In this document: one piece after another, positions 1 through 6,793 of the stretch
Position numbering within the stretch: position 1 is the first letter of the stretch
Layout: every line of letters starts with the position of its first letter
DNA from: Serpentinimonas sp.
GTDB taxonomy: Bacteria; Pseudomonadota; Gammaproteobacteria; Burkholderiales; Burkholderiaceae_C
NCBI GenBank assembly: GCA_025458665.1
Contig: JALOSG010000027.1
Span: 1 to 16,714, forward strand
Direction: 5' to 3'
DNA length: 16,714 nt
Program-made: the position numbers and the translations under genes
Notes under the pieces: model-generated
What the model saw: the letters and a program-made list of their open reading frames with translations, nothing else
Told to the model about the DNA's origin: nothing
Databases searched by the model: none

Positions 1-383
1 CGGAAGTTCTTCTTCGGATGGCGGTACTCGGGGTAGACCGGGGACCCGATGGAGTAGGCATCGGTGGTGGGGTCGAAGGTGGATGACCCGCTGGACTCCA
101 GACCCGCTGTGGCTTCCGACCAGGACTTTTCAAAGTCGGCGGTGGTGGTCTGCAGGGAGCCCTCCACATCCCTCGCCGCGCCCTCCATGGACTCCTTCAT
201 CTTCCTGAGCTCTTCGAGCTCCATGGAGCGATTGACCTCGGCCTTCACGTCGGCGACGTAGCGCTGCGCCTTGCCCAGCAGCGCGCCCACGGTGCGTGCC
301 ACTTTGGGCAGCTTTTCCGGGCCGATCACCACCAGGGCGACCACGCCAATGAGGGCGATCTTGGAGATGCCTAAGTCGATCAT
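1..383 (-). CDS. tatB: Sec-independent protein translocase subunit TatB (3' end cut by window)
   Basis: TatB works with TatC as the receptor for twin-arginine signal peptides in the inner membrane. The visible 127 residues begin MIDLGISKIALIGVVALVVIGPEKLP: a short N-terminal membrane helix, the G-P-E-K-L-P hinge typical of TatB, then a charged amphipathic helix and an acidic, Ser/Thr-rich region. The reading frame is still open at base 1, so the C-terminus lies outside. The ATG at 383 follows tatA after a 64-nt gap that holds two small hairpins. The Pro in GPEKLP and the longer charged tail separate it from TatA, which has FGTKKL in this window. tatC would be expected next, beyond the edge. 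Confidence 0.93.
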   Translation of the reverse strand, partial: MIDLGISKIALIGVVALVVIGPEKLPKVARTVGALLGKAQRYVADVKAEVNRSMELEELRKMKESMEGAARDVEGSLQTTTADFEKSWSEATAGLESSGSSTFDPTTDAYSIGSPVYPEYRHPKKNF

Positions 384-406
384 GGGTTGCGTTCCAGCTT
401 GCGGAG

Positions 407-444
407 CGGCTCAGCGAGCCGCCGCAAAGGCAGCGCTACAGCGC
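407..444 (-). other. Two adjacent hairpins in the tatA-tatB gap
   Basis: Reading the minus strand, the gap contains GCGCT-GT-AGCGC (433-444) and then CGGCTC-GCT-GAGCCG (407-421), two perfect inverted repeats with 5- and 6-bp stems. Neither is followed by a T-run, so they are not obvious terminators. They could slow or process the transcript between tatA and tatB. That role is inference; only the inverted repeats are seen. Confidence 0.45.
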
Positions 445-447
445 CAG

Positions 448-693
448 TCAACTTTTGGTCTTGGCTTCGACGTCGATGGTGTTCTTGGCGGCGCTGGTGT
501 CCTGGGTCACCTGGGCAGCCGGTGCGGAGGCTGCGTGGTCGGAGTCGGTGTTGCCGCCCTCTTTCATGCCGTCCTTGAAGCCCTTGACGGCGCCGCCCAG
601 ATCGGAGCCCAGGTTCTTGAGCTTCTTGGTGCCAAACACCATGACCACGATCAAGAGAACGATCAGCCAGTGCCAAATAGAAAACGTACCCAT
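448..693 (-). CDS. tatA: Sec-independent protein translocase subunit TatA
   Basis: TatA forms the pore-like oligomers that let folded, twin-arginine proteins cross the inner membrane. The 81-residue product has a single N-terminal membrane helix (about residues 6-20), the hinge F-G-T-K-K-L, and an amphipathic helix (LGSDLGGAVKGFKDGMKEG), then a hydrophilic Ala/Thr-rich tail, all standard for TatA/E. The start at 693 is supported by a very good ribosome site, AGGAG, seven bases upstream (701-705). tatB follows after 64 nt. A terminator-like hairpin upstream, behind the HIT gene, suggests tatA begins its own transcription unit. Confidence 0.95.
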   Translation of the reverse strand: MGTFSIWHWLIVLLIVVMVFGTKKLKNLGSDLGGAVKGFKDGMKEGGNTDSDHAASAPAAQVTQDTSAAKNTIDVEAKTKS

Positions 694-710
694 GCTTGAA
701 CTCCTGCGTA

Positions 711-723
711 CGGAAAAATTCCG
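711..723 (-). other. Small inverted repeat just upstream of the tatA ribosome site
   Basis: CGGAA-TTT-TTCCG forms a 5-bp stem with a 3-nt loop, ending about five bases before the AGGAG of tatA. It may be an untranslated-leader structure or an operator. Only the symmetry is seen. Confidence 0.3.
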
Positions 724-738
724 CCTGTATTGCTTCTG

Positions 739-744
739 ATTCTA
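739..744 (-). promoter_or_regulatory. Possible -10 element (TAGAAT) for tatAB
   Basis: TAGAAT on the minus strand matches five of six bases of the sigma-70 -10 consensus and lies about 46 bases upstream of the tatA start, in the 149-base stretch between the hinT terminator and tatA. I see no good -35 hexamer at the right spacing, so this is a weak call. The argument that a promoter must lie in 694-842 rests mainly on the terminator upstream. Confidence 0.22.
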
Positions 745-842
745 CGCGGGCCAAGAGGTTCGCCCGACCGGAAACCCGGCATTCTCCCAGATATGGGCCG
801 GCAGACGCCGACACTACCCGGGTGAACCCCTAGACCAGCCCG

Positions 843-869
843 AAAAGCCGAGCAAGAAGCCTGCCCGGC
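843..869 (-). terminator. Rho-independent terminator behind the HIT gene
   Basis: On the minus strand GCCGGGCA and TGCTCGGC pair over 8 bp (one G-T wobble) around a 7-nt loop, and TTTT follows at once. The hairpin begins 11 bases after the HIT gene stop codon. This is the only hairpin-plus-T-run I found behind a gene, and it probably ends the long murA-his-hinT transcription unit. The T-run is short, so read-through is likely. Confidence 0.55.
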
Positions 870-880
870 GGAGGCCGCAC

Positions 881-1255
881 TCAACCGCGAAGCCAGGGGC
901 GCGGCCCACCCATCACGTGAATATGCAGGTGGTGGACTTCCTGGCCACCTTCGGCGCCGGTGTTGGTGACGATGCGGAAACCCCCTTGGGGATAGGGGTT
1001 GCAACCCTGCTCCAGGGCCAGGCGCGGTGCCAGCGCCATCATGCGGCCCAACAGGGCCTCGTGCTCGGGGCCGACGTGGGCCATGGATGGAATGTGCTGT
1101 TTGGGCACCAGGAGGAAATGCACCGGGGCCCAGGGGTTGACGTCGTGGAAGGCCAGGATTTCGTCGTCCTCATAGACCTTGCGGCTGGGGATTTTCCCGG
1201 CAACGATTTTGCAGAAGATGCAGTCAGGGTCAGGGTGGGAGGTGGCTTGGGACAT
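881..1255 (-). CDS. hinT: HIT-family purine nucleoside phosphoramidase (HinT-like)
   Basis: This 124-residue protein belongs to the histidine triad family, cytoplasmic enzymes that hydrolyse AMP/GMP phosphoramidates and acyl-adenylates. The signature H-L-H-I-H-V is at residues 109-114, and the N-terminal CIFCKI (C12, C15) is the Cys pair that often binds zinc in Hint proteins. The start at 1255 (MSQATSHPDPDCIFCK) fits the usual family length of 110-130; an upstream in-frame extension would only add residues overlapping the preceding gene. It follows the DUF4870 gene after 16 bases. Its position between the his genes and tat is, from memory, common in Burkholderiales. It has no known step in histidine synthesis. 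Confidence 0.9.
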   Translation of the reverse strand: MSQATSHPDPDCIFCKIVAGKIPSRKVYEDDEILAFHDVNPWAPVHFLLVPKQHIPSMAHVGPEHEALLGRMMALAPRLALEQGCNPYPQGGFRIVTNTGAEGGQEVHHLHIHVMGGPRPWLRG

Positions 1256-1271
1256 GGGCTTGCGCAAGGCG

Positions 1272-1682
1272 TCAGATGGGCATGGGCCGGCGGTCGTTCC
1301 AATACAGGAAGCCTTTGACCAGACGGTAGATGGACCAGATAGCGGTGACGAACAACACCACAAACCCGATCATGAGCACCAGCGTGAGCACACCCACCAC
1401 GCACCAGGCCAGGCTCCACCAGAAGGTTCGGATCTGCCAGGTGAAGTGGCTCTCGTAGATGGTGCCAGCGGCGTCTTCGCGCTTGATGTAGTTGATGACA
1501 ATGCCCACGATGGCGCTGATGCCGATGAGCCAGGACAGTCCGTACAGGATATAGACGGCCAGGGTGAGCTGGCGCAGGCTTTGTAACTGCTCCGGTGTCT
1601 TTCCGGCTACATCGATCACGGTACCGGCGCCCGGGCTGGTTCCGAACGAGGAACCGCCGGGGGGATCGAAATCAGGGTTCAT
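1272..1682 (-). CDS. DUF4870 family small inner-membrane protein
   Basis: A 136-residue protein of unknown function. After a soluble N-terminus of about 38 residues rich in Gly/Pro/Ser, a hydrophobic helix spans about 40-66, and a second hydrophobic region covers about 88-118. Between them is a polar loop with the segment YESHFTWQIRTFWW, the motif by which I recognise DUF4870/TMEM-like proteins. The ATG overlaps the hisE stop as ATGA, which indicates translational coupling to the his operon. I recall the same neighbour at this place in other Burkholderiales, so it is probably an old member of the operon rather than a recent arrival. No function can be assigned. Confidence 0.85.
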   Translation of the reverse strand: MNPDFDPPGGSSFGTSPGAGTVIDVAGKTPEQLQSLRQLTLAVYILYGLSWLIGISAIVGIVINYIKREDAAGTIYESHFTWQIRTFWWSLAWCVVGVLTLVLMIGFVVLFVTAIWSIYRLVKGFLYWNDRRPMPI

Positions 1683-2155
1683 GGCTGGGCTCCTGCAGCG
1701 GATGAAGATGTGTCTCGCGTTTCCTCGGCTTCGCGCTGGCGGGACTTGCGCAGCGCTTTTTCTTCCAGCCCGCTCAGGCCTTCCCGACGCGCCAGTTCGG
1801 CCAGCACCTGGGCCGGGCTGAGCCCGAAATGCGCCAGCGCAATCATGCTGTGGAACCAGAGGTCGGCGACTTCGCCGACCAGCGCCTGCGAGGCCTGGAT
1901 GCGGGCAGGACTGTCGGCCGGCCCAGGGGCCAGGTGCTGCAGGTCCTTGGCGGCCAGCACCACTTCGGTGGCCTCTTCGCCCACTTTCTTGAGGAAGCTG
2001 TCGGGGCCTTTGTGCAACAGGCGCGCCACGTAGCTTTTCTCGGGGTCGCCGCCTGCAGCGGGCTTGCGGCTCTCGATCACGGCAGCCAGATGGGCCAGCG
2101 TGTCGTTGCCCGAAGCTGCCGTGGGGGAAGGTGTACGGGGGGAGGTGGGGTCCAT
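1679..2155 (-). CDS. hisE: Phosphoribosyl-ATP pyrophosphatase HisE
   Basis: HisE performs the second step of histidine synthesis, hydrolysing phosphoribosyl-ATP to phosphoribosyl-AMP and pyrophosphate. The MazG-like helical core shows K-K-V-G-E-E-A-T-E-V (about residues 56-65, metal-binding glutamates E60, E61, E64) and E-V-A-D-L-W-F-H (95-102). At 158 residues it is longer than the usual 100-125: there is a Ser/Pro/Thr-rich N-terminal lead of about 18 residues, an inserted loop of about 15 residues (73-87), and a charged C-terminal tail. It starts two bases after the hisI stop and overlaps the DUF4870 start. It is separate from HisI, unlike the fused enterobacterial enzyme. Confidence 0.94.
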   Translation of the reverse strand: MDPTSPRTPSPTAASGNDTLAHLAAVIESRKPAAGGDPEKSYVARLLHKGPDSFLKKVGEEATEVVLAAKDLQHLAPGPADSPARIQASQALVGEVADLWFHSMIALAHFGLSPAQVLAELARREGLSGLEEKALRKSRQREAEETRDTSSSAAGAQP

Positions 2156-2157
2156 GC

Positions 2158-2556
2158 CTACTTATAAATCGATTCCGGGTCTTTCAGCACAGGCTCCACC
2201 GATTTCCAGCCTTGCTCCCCTGTCAGGCTCTGGAAAAAGCAGCTGTGCCGCCCAGTGTGGCAGGCAATGCCGGGCTCGTGCCCCAGTTGGGTGACTTTGA
2301 GCAGGATGACGTCGTTGTCGCAATCCATGCGGATGTCGTGCACGGTCTGCACGTGCCCCGACTCCTCGCCCTTGAACCACAGCTTGCCACGCGAACGGCT
2401 GTAGTACACGGCACGGCCCAGCTCGGCGGTCTTCTGCAGCGCCTCGCGGTTCATCCAGGCGAACATGAGCACATCGCCGGTGGCCTGCTCCTGCGCAATC
2501 ACGGGAACCAGCCCTTGCGCGTCCCACTTCACAGCATCTAGCCAGTCCATGCTCAT
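2158..2556 (-). CDS. hisI: Phosphoribosyl-AMP cyclohydrolase HisI
   Basis: HisI opens the purine ring of phosphoribosyl-AMP, the third pathway step. The 132-residue product has the family's conserved segments: WMN (35-37), Y-Y-S-R-S-R-G-K-L-W (51-60), the magnesium site D-C-D-N-D (78-82) and the zinc cysteines C79, C99 and C106 in ACHTGRHSC. Full length for a monofunctional HisI. Its ATG overlaps the hisF stop by four bases (ATGA), so translation is probably coupled. Confidence 0.96.
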   Translation of the reverse strand: MSMDWLDAVKWDAQGLVPVIAQEQATGDVLMFAWMNREALQKTAELGRAVYYSRSRGKLWFKGEESGHVQTVHDIRMDCDNDVILLKVTQLGHEPGIACHTGRHSCFFQSLTGEQGWKSVEPVLKDPESIYK

Positions 2557-3353
2557 TGCCTCACAGGAATGCCGCGCTCGGCCATGCGCTGCTTGGCCTG
2601 CGCAATGGTGTATTCGCCGTAGTGGAAGATGCTGGCGGCCAGCACGGCATCGGCACCGCCCTGCTGCACGCCGTCGGCCAGGTGGTCGAGGTTGCCCACG
2701 CCGCCGGAGGCGATCACCGGAATGTCGATGGCGTCACTCACCGCGCGGGTCAGGGCCAGATCGAAACCGGCCTTGGTGCCGTCGCGGTCCATGCTGGTGA
2801 GCAGAATTTCGCCAGCGCCGTGCTCGGCCATCTGGCGTGCCCAGGCCACCGCATCCAGGCCCACGTTCTTGCGCCCGCCGTGGCTGTACACGTCCCAGCC
2901 TTCGCCCACGGGCTGGCCGTTGGCGCCGGGACGCTGCGCATCTTCGGCGGTGCGGCGCTTGGCGTCTATGGCCACCACGATGCACTGCGCCCCATAGCGT
3001 GCCGATGCCGCGCGGATGACCGCGGGGTTGGCAATGGCGGCCGAGTTGAAGCTGACCTTGTCGGCGCCCGCGTTGAGCAGGCGGCGCACGTCTTCCACGG
3101 TGCGCACGCCGCCGCCCACGGTCAGGGGAATGAACACCTCGGAGGCCACCGCCTCGATGATGTGCAGGATGAGGTCGCGGTCGTCGCTGGTGGCGGTGAT
3201 GTCGAGGAAGGTGAGCTCATCGGCGCCCTGCTCGTTGTAGCGCGCAGCAATCTCCACCGGGTCGCCAGCGTCGCGCAGCTCCAGGAAATTCACGCCCTTG
3301 ACCACGCGGCCACCGGTCACGTCGAGGCAGGGGATGATGCGCTTGGCGAGCAT
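2553..3353 (-). CDS. hisF: Imidazole glycerol phosphate synthase cyclase subunit HisF
   Basis: HisF uses ammonia delivered by HisH to close the imidazole ring, giving imidazole glycerol phosphate and AICAR. The 266-residue beta/alpha barrel begins MLAKRIIPCLDV and carries the two catalytic aspartates D11 (PCLD) and D130 (VVAIDAK), with phosphate-binding loops at VGGGVR (79-84) and ASGGVG (215-220). I chose the ATG at 3353 because it gives the invariant HisF N-terminus. An in-frame ATG at 3392 would add 13 residues and overlap the hisA stop; it is possible through coupling, since neither start has a clear ribosome site. It follows hisA by 31 bases. Confidence 0.96.
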   Translation of the reverse strand: MLAKRIIPCLDVTGGRVVKGVNFLELRDAGDPVEIAARYNEQGADELTFLDITATSDDRDLILHIIEAVASEVFIPLTVGGGVRTVEDVRRLLNAGADKVSFNSAAIANPAVIRAASARYGAQCIVVAIDAKRRTAEDAQRPGANGQPVGEGWDVYSHGGRKNVGLDAVAWARQMAEHGAGEILLTSMDRDGTKAGFDLALTRAVSDAIDIPVIASGGVGNLDHLADGVQQGGADAVLAASIFHYGEYTIAQAKQRMAERGIPVRQ

Positions 3354-3384
3354 GCCGTGCTGGAGAGTGAGGGCGGATTGGGAA

Positions 3385-4125
3385 TCAGCCATTGAGTTCG
3401 TCGGCCAGCCGCTGGGCGGCCTCGAAATCGAGGTCGCCGCTGTAGATGGAGCGGCCGCAGATGACGCCTTCCACGCCTTCGTCTTCCACGGCACACAGGG
3501 CACGGATGTCGTCCATGTTGGACAGGCCGCCCGAGGCGATGACGGGAATGCTGAGCGCCTGCGCCAGCTTCACCGTGGCTTCGATGTTGATGCCACTGAG
3601 CATGCCGTCGCGGCCAATGTCGGTGTAGATGATGCCTTCGACGCCATAGTCCTCGAACTTCTTGCCCAGGTCCACCACCTCGTGCCCGGTGAGCTTGCTC
3701 CAGCCGTCGGTGGCCACCTTGCCGTCCTTGGCATCGAGCCCCACGATGATGTGGCCACCAAAGGCGGTGCAGGCGTCTTGCAGGAAACCCGGGTTCTTCA
3801 CCGCCGCCGTGCCGATGATGACGTAGCGCAGGCCGGCATCGAGGTATCGCTCGATGGTGTCGAGATCGCGGATGCCGCCGCCGAGCTGCACATCGACCTC
3901 GCTGCCCACCTCGCGCAGGATGGCGCGGATGGCCACCTCGTTCTTGGGCTTGCCGGCAAAGGCGCCATTCAGGTCCACCAGATGCACGCGGCGCGCACCC
4001 CGGCTGACCCACTGGCGCGCCATGGCGGCCGGGTCTTCGCCGAAGACGGTGGATTGGTCCATGTCGCCCTGTTTGAGGCGTACGCATTGGCCGTCCTTGA
4101 GGTCGATGGCGGGGATCAGAAGCAT
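3385..4125 (-). CDS. hisA: ProFAR isomerase HisA
   Basis: HisA catalyses the Amadori isomerisation of ProFAR to PRFAR, the fourth step. The 246-residue product is a beta/alpha barrel with the catalytic aspartate D8 in IPAIDLKDG, the second acid D131 in VGLDAKDG, and phosphate loops GGGIRD (82-87) and SGGLSN. Length and motifs are ordinary for the family. A 66-base gap separates it from hisH, with no obvious ribosome site in front of the ATG. Confidence 0.97.
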   Translation of the reverse strand: MLLIPAIDLKDGQCVRLKQGDMDQSTVFGEDPAAMARQWVSRGARRVHLVDLNGAFAGKPKNEVAIRAILREVGSEVDVQLGGGIRDLDTIERYLDAGLRYVIIGTAAVKNPGFLQDACTAFGGHIIVGLDAKDGKVATDGWSKLTGHEVVDLGKKFEDYGVEGIIYTDIGRDGMLSGINIEATVKLAQALSIPVIASGGLSNMDDIRALCAVEDEGVEGVICGRSIYSGDLDFEAAQRLADELNG

Positions 4126-4191
4126 GGCGAACGTGGGATGAATGACAGGGGTTGAAGTGACAGAAAGAATGCGGGGCTGCAGCGCTGGGAT

Positions 4192-4866
4192 TCAAGGATT
4201 CCAGTGCAGGAAATTGCGGTACAGGGCCAGCCCCTGGGTGGAGCTTTTCTCCGGGTGGAACTGCGTGGCAAACAGGTTGTCGCGGGCCACGGCCGCGCTG
4301 AAGCGCTGGCCGTAGTCGGTCTCGCCGACGCTGTGCCCGGGCAGCAGCGGCGCTGCGTAGAAACTGTGCACGAAATAGAAATAGCTGCCATCGGCAATGC
4401 CGTTCCAGAGCGGATGGGACGGCCCCTGCGGACCGTGCCCCAGTTCATGGAACACGCGGTTCCAGCCCATTTGCGGTACCTTAAACCGGCTTCCGTCGGC
4501 TTGCAACAGGCCTTCAAGGCGAAAACGACGGACGTTGCCCGGAATCAGGCCCAGGCCGGCGGTGTCGCCCTCCTCGCTGTGGTCCAGCAGCATCTGCATG
4601 CCCACGCACACGCCAAACAGGGGCTTTTCGGCAGCGGCTTGCAGCACGGCTTCGCGCAGGCCGGAACGCTCCAGCTCGGCCATGCAGTCGGGCATGGCGC
4701 CCTGCCCGGGCAGCACCACCCGGTGGGCGTCGCGCACCACCTGAGGGCTCTGGGTCACCACCACATCGATATGGTCCACGGCGGTGGCCGCGTGCACGAC
4801 GGCCTGCGCCACCGAGCGCAGGTTGCCCATGCCGTAGTCAACCACAGCCACAGTCTGTCGCTTCAT
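4192..4866 (-). CDS. hisH: Imidazole glycerol phosphate synthase glutaminase subunit HisH
   Basis: HisH is the class I glutamine amidotransferase that feeds ammonia to HisF. In the 224-residue product the nucleophile is C87 in FGVCVGMQ, and the His-Glu pair is H204/E206 in QFHPEKS. The P-G-Q-G motif (54-57) and P-Q-M-G-W-N (131-136) are also present. The ATG at 4866 gives the standard N-terminus MKRQTVAVVDYGMGN; the longer open frame upstream overlaps hisB and has no family similarity. A 58-base gap follows hisB. Some relatives, as I recall, carry a MarC-like gene in this gap; here it is absent. Confidence 0.96.
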   Translation of the reverse strand: MKRQTVAVVDYGMGNLRSVAQAVVHAATAVDHIDVVVTQSPQVVRDAHRVVLPGQGAMPDCMAELERSGLREAVLQAAAEKPLFGVCVGMQMLLDHSEEGDTAGLGLIPGNVRRFRLEGLLQADGSRFKVPQMGWNRVFHELGHGPQGPSHPLWNGIADGSYFYFVHSFYAAPLLPGHSVGETDYGQRFSAAVARDNLFATQFHPEKSSTQGLALYRNFLHWNP

Positions 4867-4924
4867 CTGAACTGATTTCCGAACACGCAGGGCCGAGAAA
4901 GCCGGTGAGGGGTTGGGTGAAAGG

Positions 4925-5551
4925 TTAGAGCGAGCCCTTGGTGGAGGGGATGGCGTCGCCCAGGCGGGGGTCGCGCTCCAGGGCGGCGCGCACGGCACGG
5001 GCGAAGGCCTTGAAGATGGTCTCGCACTGGTGGTGCGCGTTCACACCCTTGAGGTTGTCGATGTGCAGCGTCACGCCCGCGTGGTTCACAAAGCCCTGGA
5101 AGAACTCGTAGACCAGCTGGGTGTCGAGTTGGCCCAGCATGCCGGAGGTGAAGGTCACATCCATGTGCAGGCCGGGGCGGCCGGAAAAATCCACCACCAC
5201 GCGGCTCAGGGCCTCGTCCAGCGGCACGTAGGCATGGCCGTAGCGGCGTATGCCCTTCTTGTCGCCCACCGCCTTGGCCATGGCCTGACCCAGGGTGATG
5301 CCGATGTCTTCCACGGTGTGGTGCCCGTCAATGTGCAGATCGCCAGCGCAATCGATCTCCAGGTCGATCAGGCCGTGGCGGGCGATCTGGTCGATCATGT
5401 GGTCGAGGAAGCCGATGCCGGTGTTCAGGCGCGACTGGCCCGACCCGTCCAGGTTCAGGCGAACGTGGATCTGGGTTTCGGCGGTGCGGCGCTGTACGTC
5501 GGCAGTGCGGTGTGCCGAAGGCGGCAGGGTGGCGGGCAGGTGGGTGGTCAT
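4925..5551 (-). CDS. hisB: Imidazoleglycerol-phosphate dehydratase HisB (monofunctional)
   Basis: HisB removes water from imidazole glycerol phosphate to give imidazole acetol phosphate. The 208-residue product has the metal-binding histidine motifs of the dehydratase: F-L-D-H-M (48-52), D-G-H-H-T-V-E-D (75-82) and N-A-H-H-Q-C-E. About 18 N-terminal residues precede the conserved core and look variable. It lacks the HAD phosphatase domain fused to HisB in enterobacteria, so histidinol-phosphate must be dephosphorylated by another protein not encoded here. The ATG overlaps the hisC stop by four bases. Confidence 0.96.
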   Translation of the reverse strand: MTTHLPATLPPSAHRTADVQRRTAETQIHVRLNLDGSGQSRLNTGIGFLDHMIDQIARHGLIDLEIDCAGDLHIDGHHTVEDIGITLGQAMAKAVGDKKGIRRYGHAYVPLDEALSRVVVDFSGRPGLHMDVTFTSGMLGQLDTQLVYEFFQGFVNHAGVTLHIDNLKGVNAHHQCETIFKAFARAVRAALERDPRLGDAIPSTKGSL

Positions 5552-6648
5552 AGGGCGTTGCGCAGGGCGGCCAGCATCTGGGCGTTCTCGGTGGGGGTGC
5601 CCACGGTCAGGCGCAGGCAGGCAGCCAGCAATGGGTGCATTTTAGAAACATTCTTCACCAGCACGCCGGCCTGCTTCATACGCTGGAAGGCCGCGTCGGC
5701 ATCGGGGACGCGCACCAGCAGCATATTGGCCTGGCTGGGGAAGGGATGCACCCCGGGCATGGCCTGCAGCGCGGCCATGAGCTCACCACGCTGCTGGCAG
5801 ATGTCCTGGGCCTGCCGGGCAAACACGTCGGCATGCTCCAGCGCAAACAGCGCGCACTCGGCGTTCAGGGCGCTGATGTTGTAGGGCGGGCGCACTTTGT
5901 CGATTTCGGCCACCAGTTCGCTCGCGCCCAGCATGTAGCCCAGCCGCACGCCCGCCAGCCCGAACTTGGACAGCGTGCGCATGAGCAGCACATGGGCGTT
6001 GGCCGCCGGGTCCGCGCGCATCTCGCTCAGCCAGCTGTGGCTGGAGAACGGGCTGTAGGCCTCGTCCATGACCACGATGCCACCCACGCGGGCCACATCG
6101 GCAATCAGGCGGCGGATGACACCGGCGTCCCACAGGTTGGCGGTGGGGTTGTTGGGGTAGGCGAGGTAGGTGATGGCCGGGCGGTGCGCCTCTATGGCGC
6201 TGCGCATGGCGGCTTCGTCCAGCTCGAAATCGGCGGTGAGCGGAACACCATGGAAGGGCAGACCCTGCAGCTGGGCGCTCATGGCGTACATGACAAAGCC
6301 GGGTACAGGCGCCAGAACGCTGGCGCCCGGCACATCGCAGGCCAGCGCGAGCAGGGAGATGAGTTCATCGGACCCGTTGCCCAGCATGAGGCTGCAGCCG
6401 GCGGGCAGGTCCACGTAGCGCGCCAGGGCGTCGCGCAGGTCCTGCACGCGCGGGCCGGGGTAGCGGTGAATGGCCACGCGGCCCAGCCGCTCTCCCAAAG
6501 CCGCCTGAAGAGCTTCCGGCAGCGGGTAGGGGTTCTCCATGGCGTCCAGCTTGACCATGCCGGCCGCATCCTGCACAGCGTAGGCGTGCATGCCCTGAAC
6601 GTCTTGACGGATGCGGGCCAGGGCGGAGAGTGCGTTGGGCGAGGACAC
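5548..6648 (-). CDS. hisC: Histidinol-phosphate aminotransferase HisC
   Basis: HisC is the PLP enzyme that transaminates imidazole acetol phosphate with glutamate. The 366-residue product is a class I/II aminotransferase with K228 in RTLSKFGLAG as the probable PLP lysine, D195 in VVMDEAY as its pyridine partner, and the family segments KLDAMENP (33-40) and LAYPNNPT. The start is a GTG at 6648, chosen because it gives a family-like N-terminus; the bases before it are C-rich with no Shine-Dalgarno. It is the first his gene after the photolyase block, 145 bases downstream of it, so its expression depends on read-through or an internal promoter. Confidence 0.94.
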   Translation of the reverse strand: MSSPNALSALARIRQDVQGMHAYAVQDAAGMVKLDAMENPYPLPEALQAALGERLGRVAIHRYPGPRVQDLRDALARYVDLPAGCSLMLGNGSDELISLLALACDVPGASVLAPVPGFVMYAMSAQLQGLPFHGVPLTADFELDEAAMRSAIEAHRPAITYLAYPNNPTANLWDAGVIRRLIADVARVGGIVVMDEAYSPFSSHSWLSEMRADPAANAHVLLMRTLSKFGLAGVRLGYMLGASELVAEIDKVRPPYNISALNAECALFALEHADVFARQAQDICQQRGELMAALQAMPGVHPFPSQANMLLVRVPDADAAFQRMKQAGVLVKNVSKMHPLLAACLRLTVGTPTENAQMLAALRNAL

Positions 6649-6793
6649 GGGCGAACGGGGGGTGTGGGCGGAGCGGGGGGAGCGAAACGGAGCGTAAGGG
6701 GATGGCGTCTACGGCCAGGGGATCAGTTTACACGAGGGGGGTGGAAGGCAGCAGGCGGAGCGGTATAGCGCCCAGGCCTTGTGCCATGCGGCC
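6649..6793 (-). other. 145-base gap between the photolyase block and hisC
   Basis: This is the longest gap inside the his transcription unit. It is C-rich on the minus strand, has several short GGAGCG-like repeats on the plus strand, and shows no hairpin with a T-run. The only promoter-like piece is TGTAAACT (about 6727-6734), a four-of-six -10 match without a credible -35. I cannot call a promoter or terminator here with confidence. Confidence 0.3.

Noticed and set aside
3317..4195. A 292-codon minus-strand open frame overlapping hisA
   Set aside because: It overlaps hisA completely in a different frame and its product is His/Arg/Gly-rich without motifs.
6655..6765. Repeated GGAGCG-like units as a possible regulatory repeat array
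   Set aside because: The units are short, irregularly spaced and not identical; simple purine-rich composition explains them.
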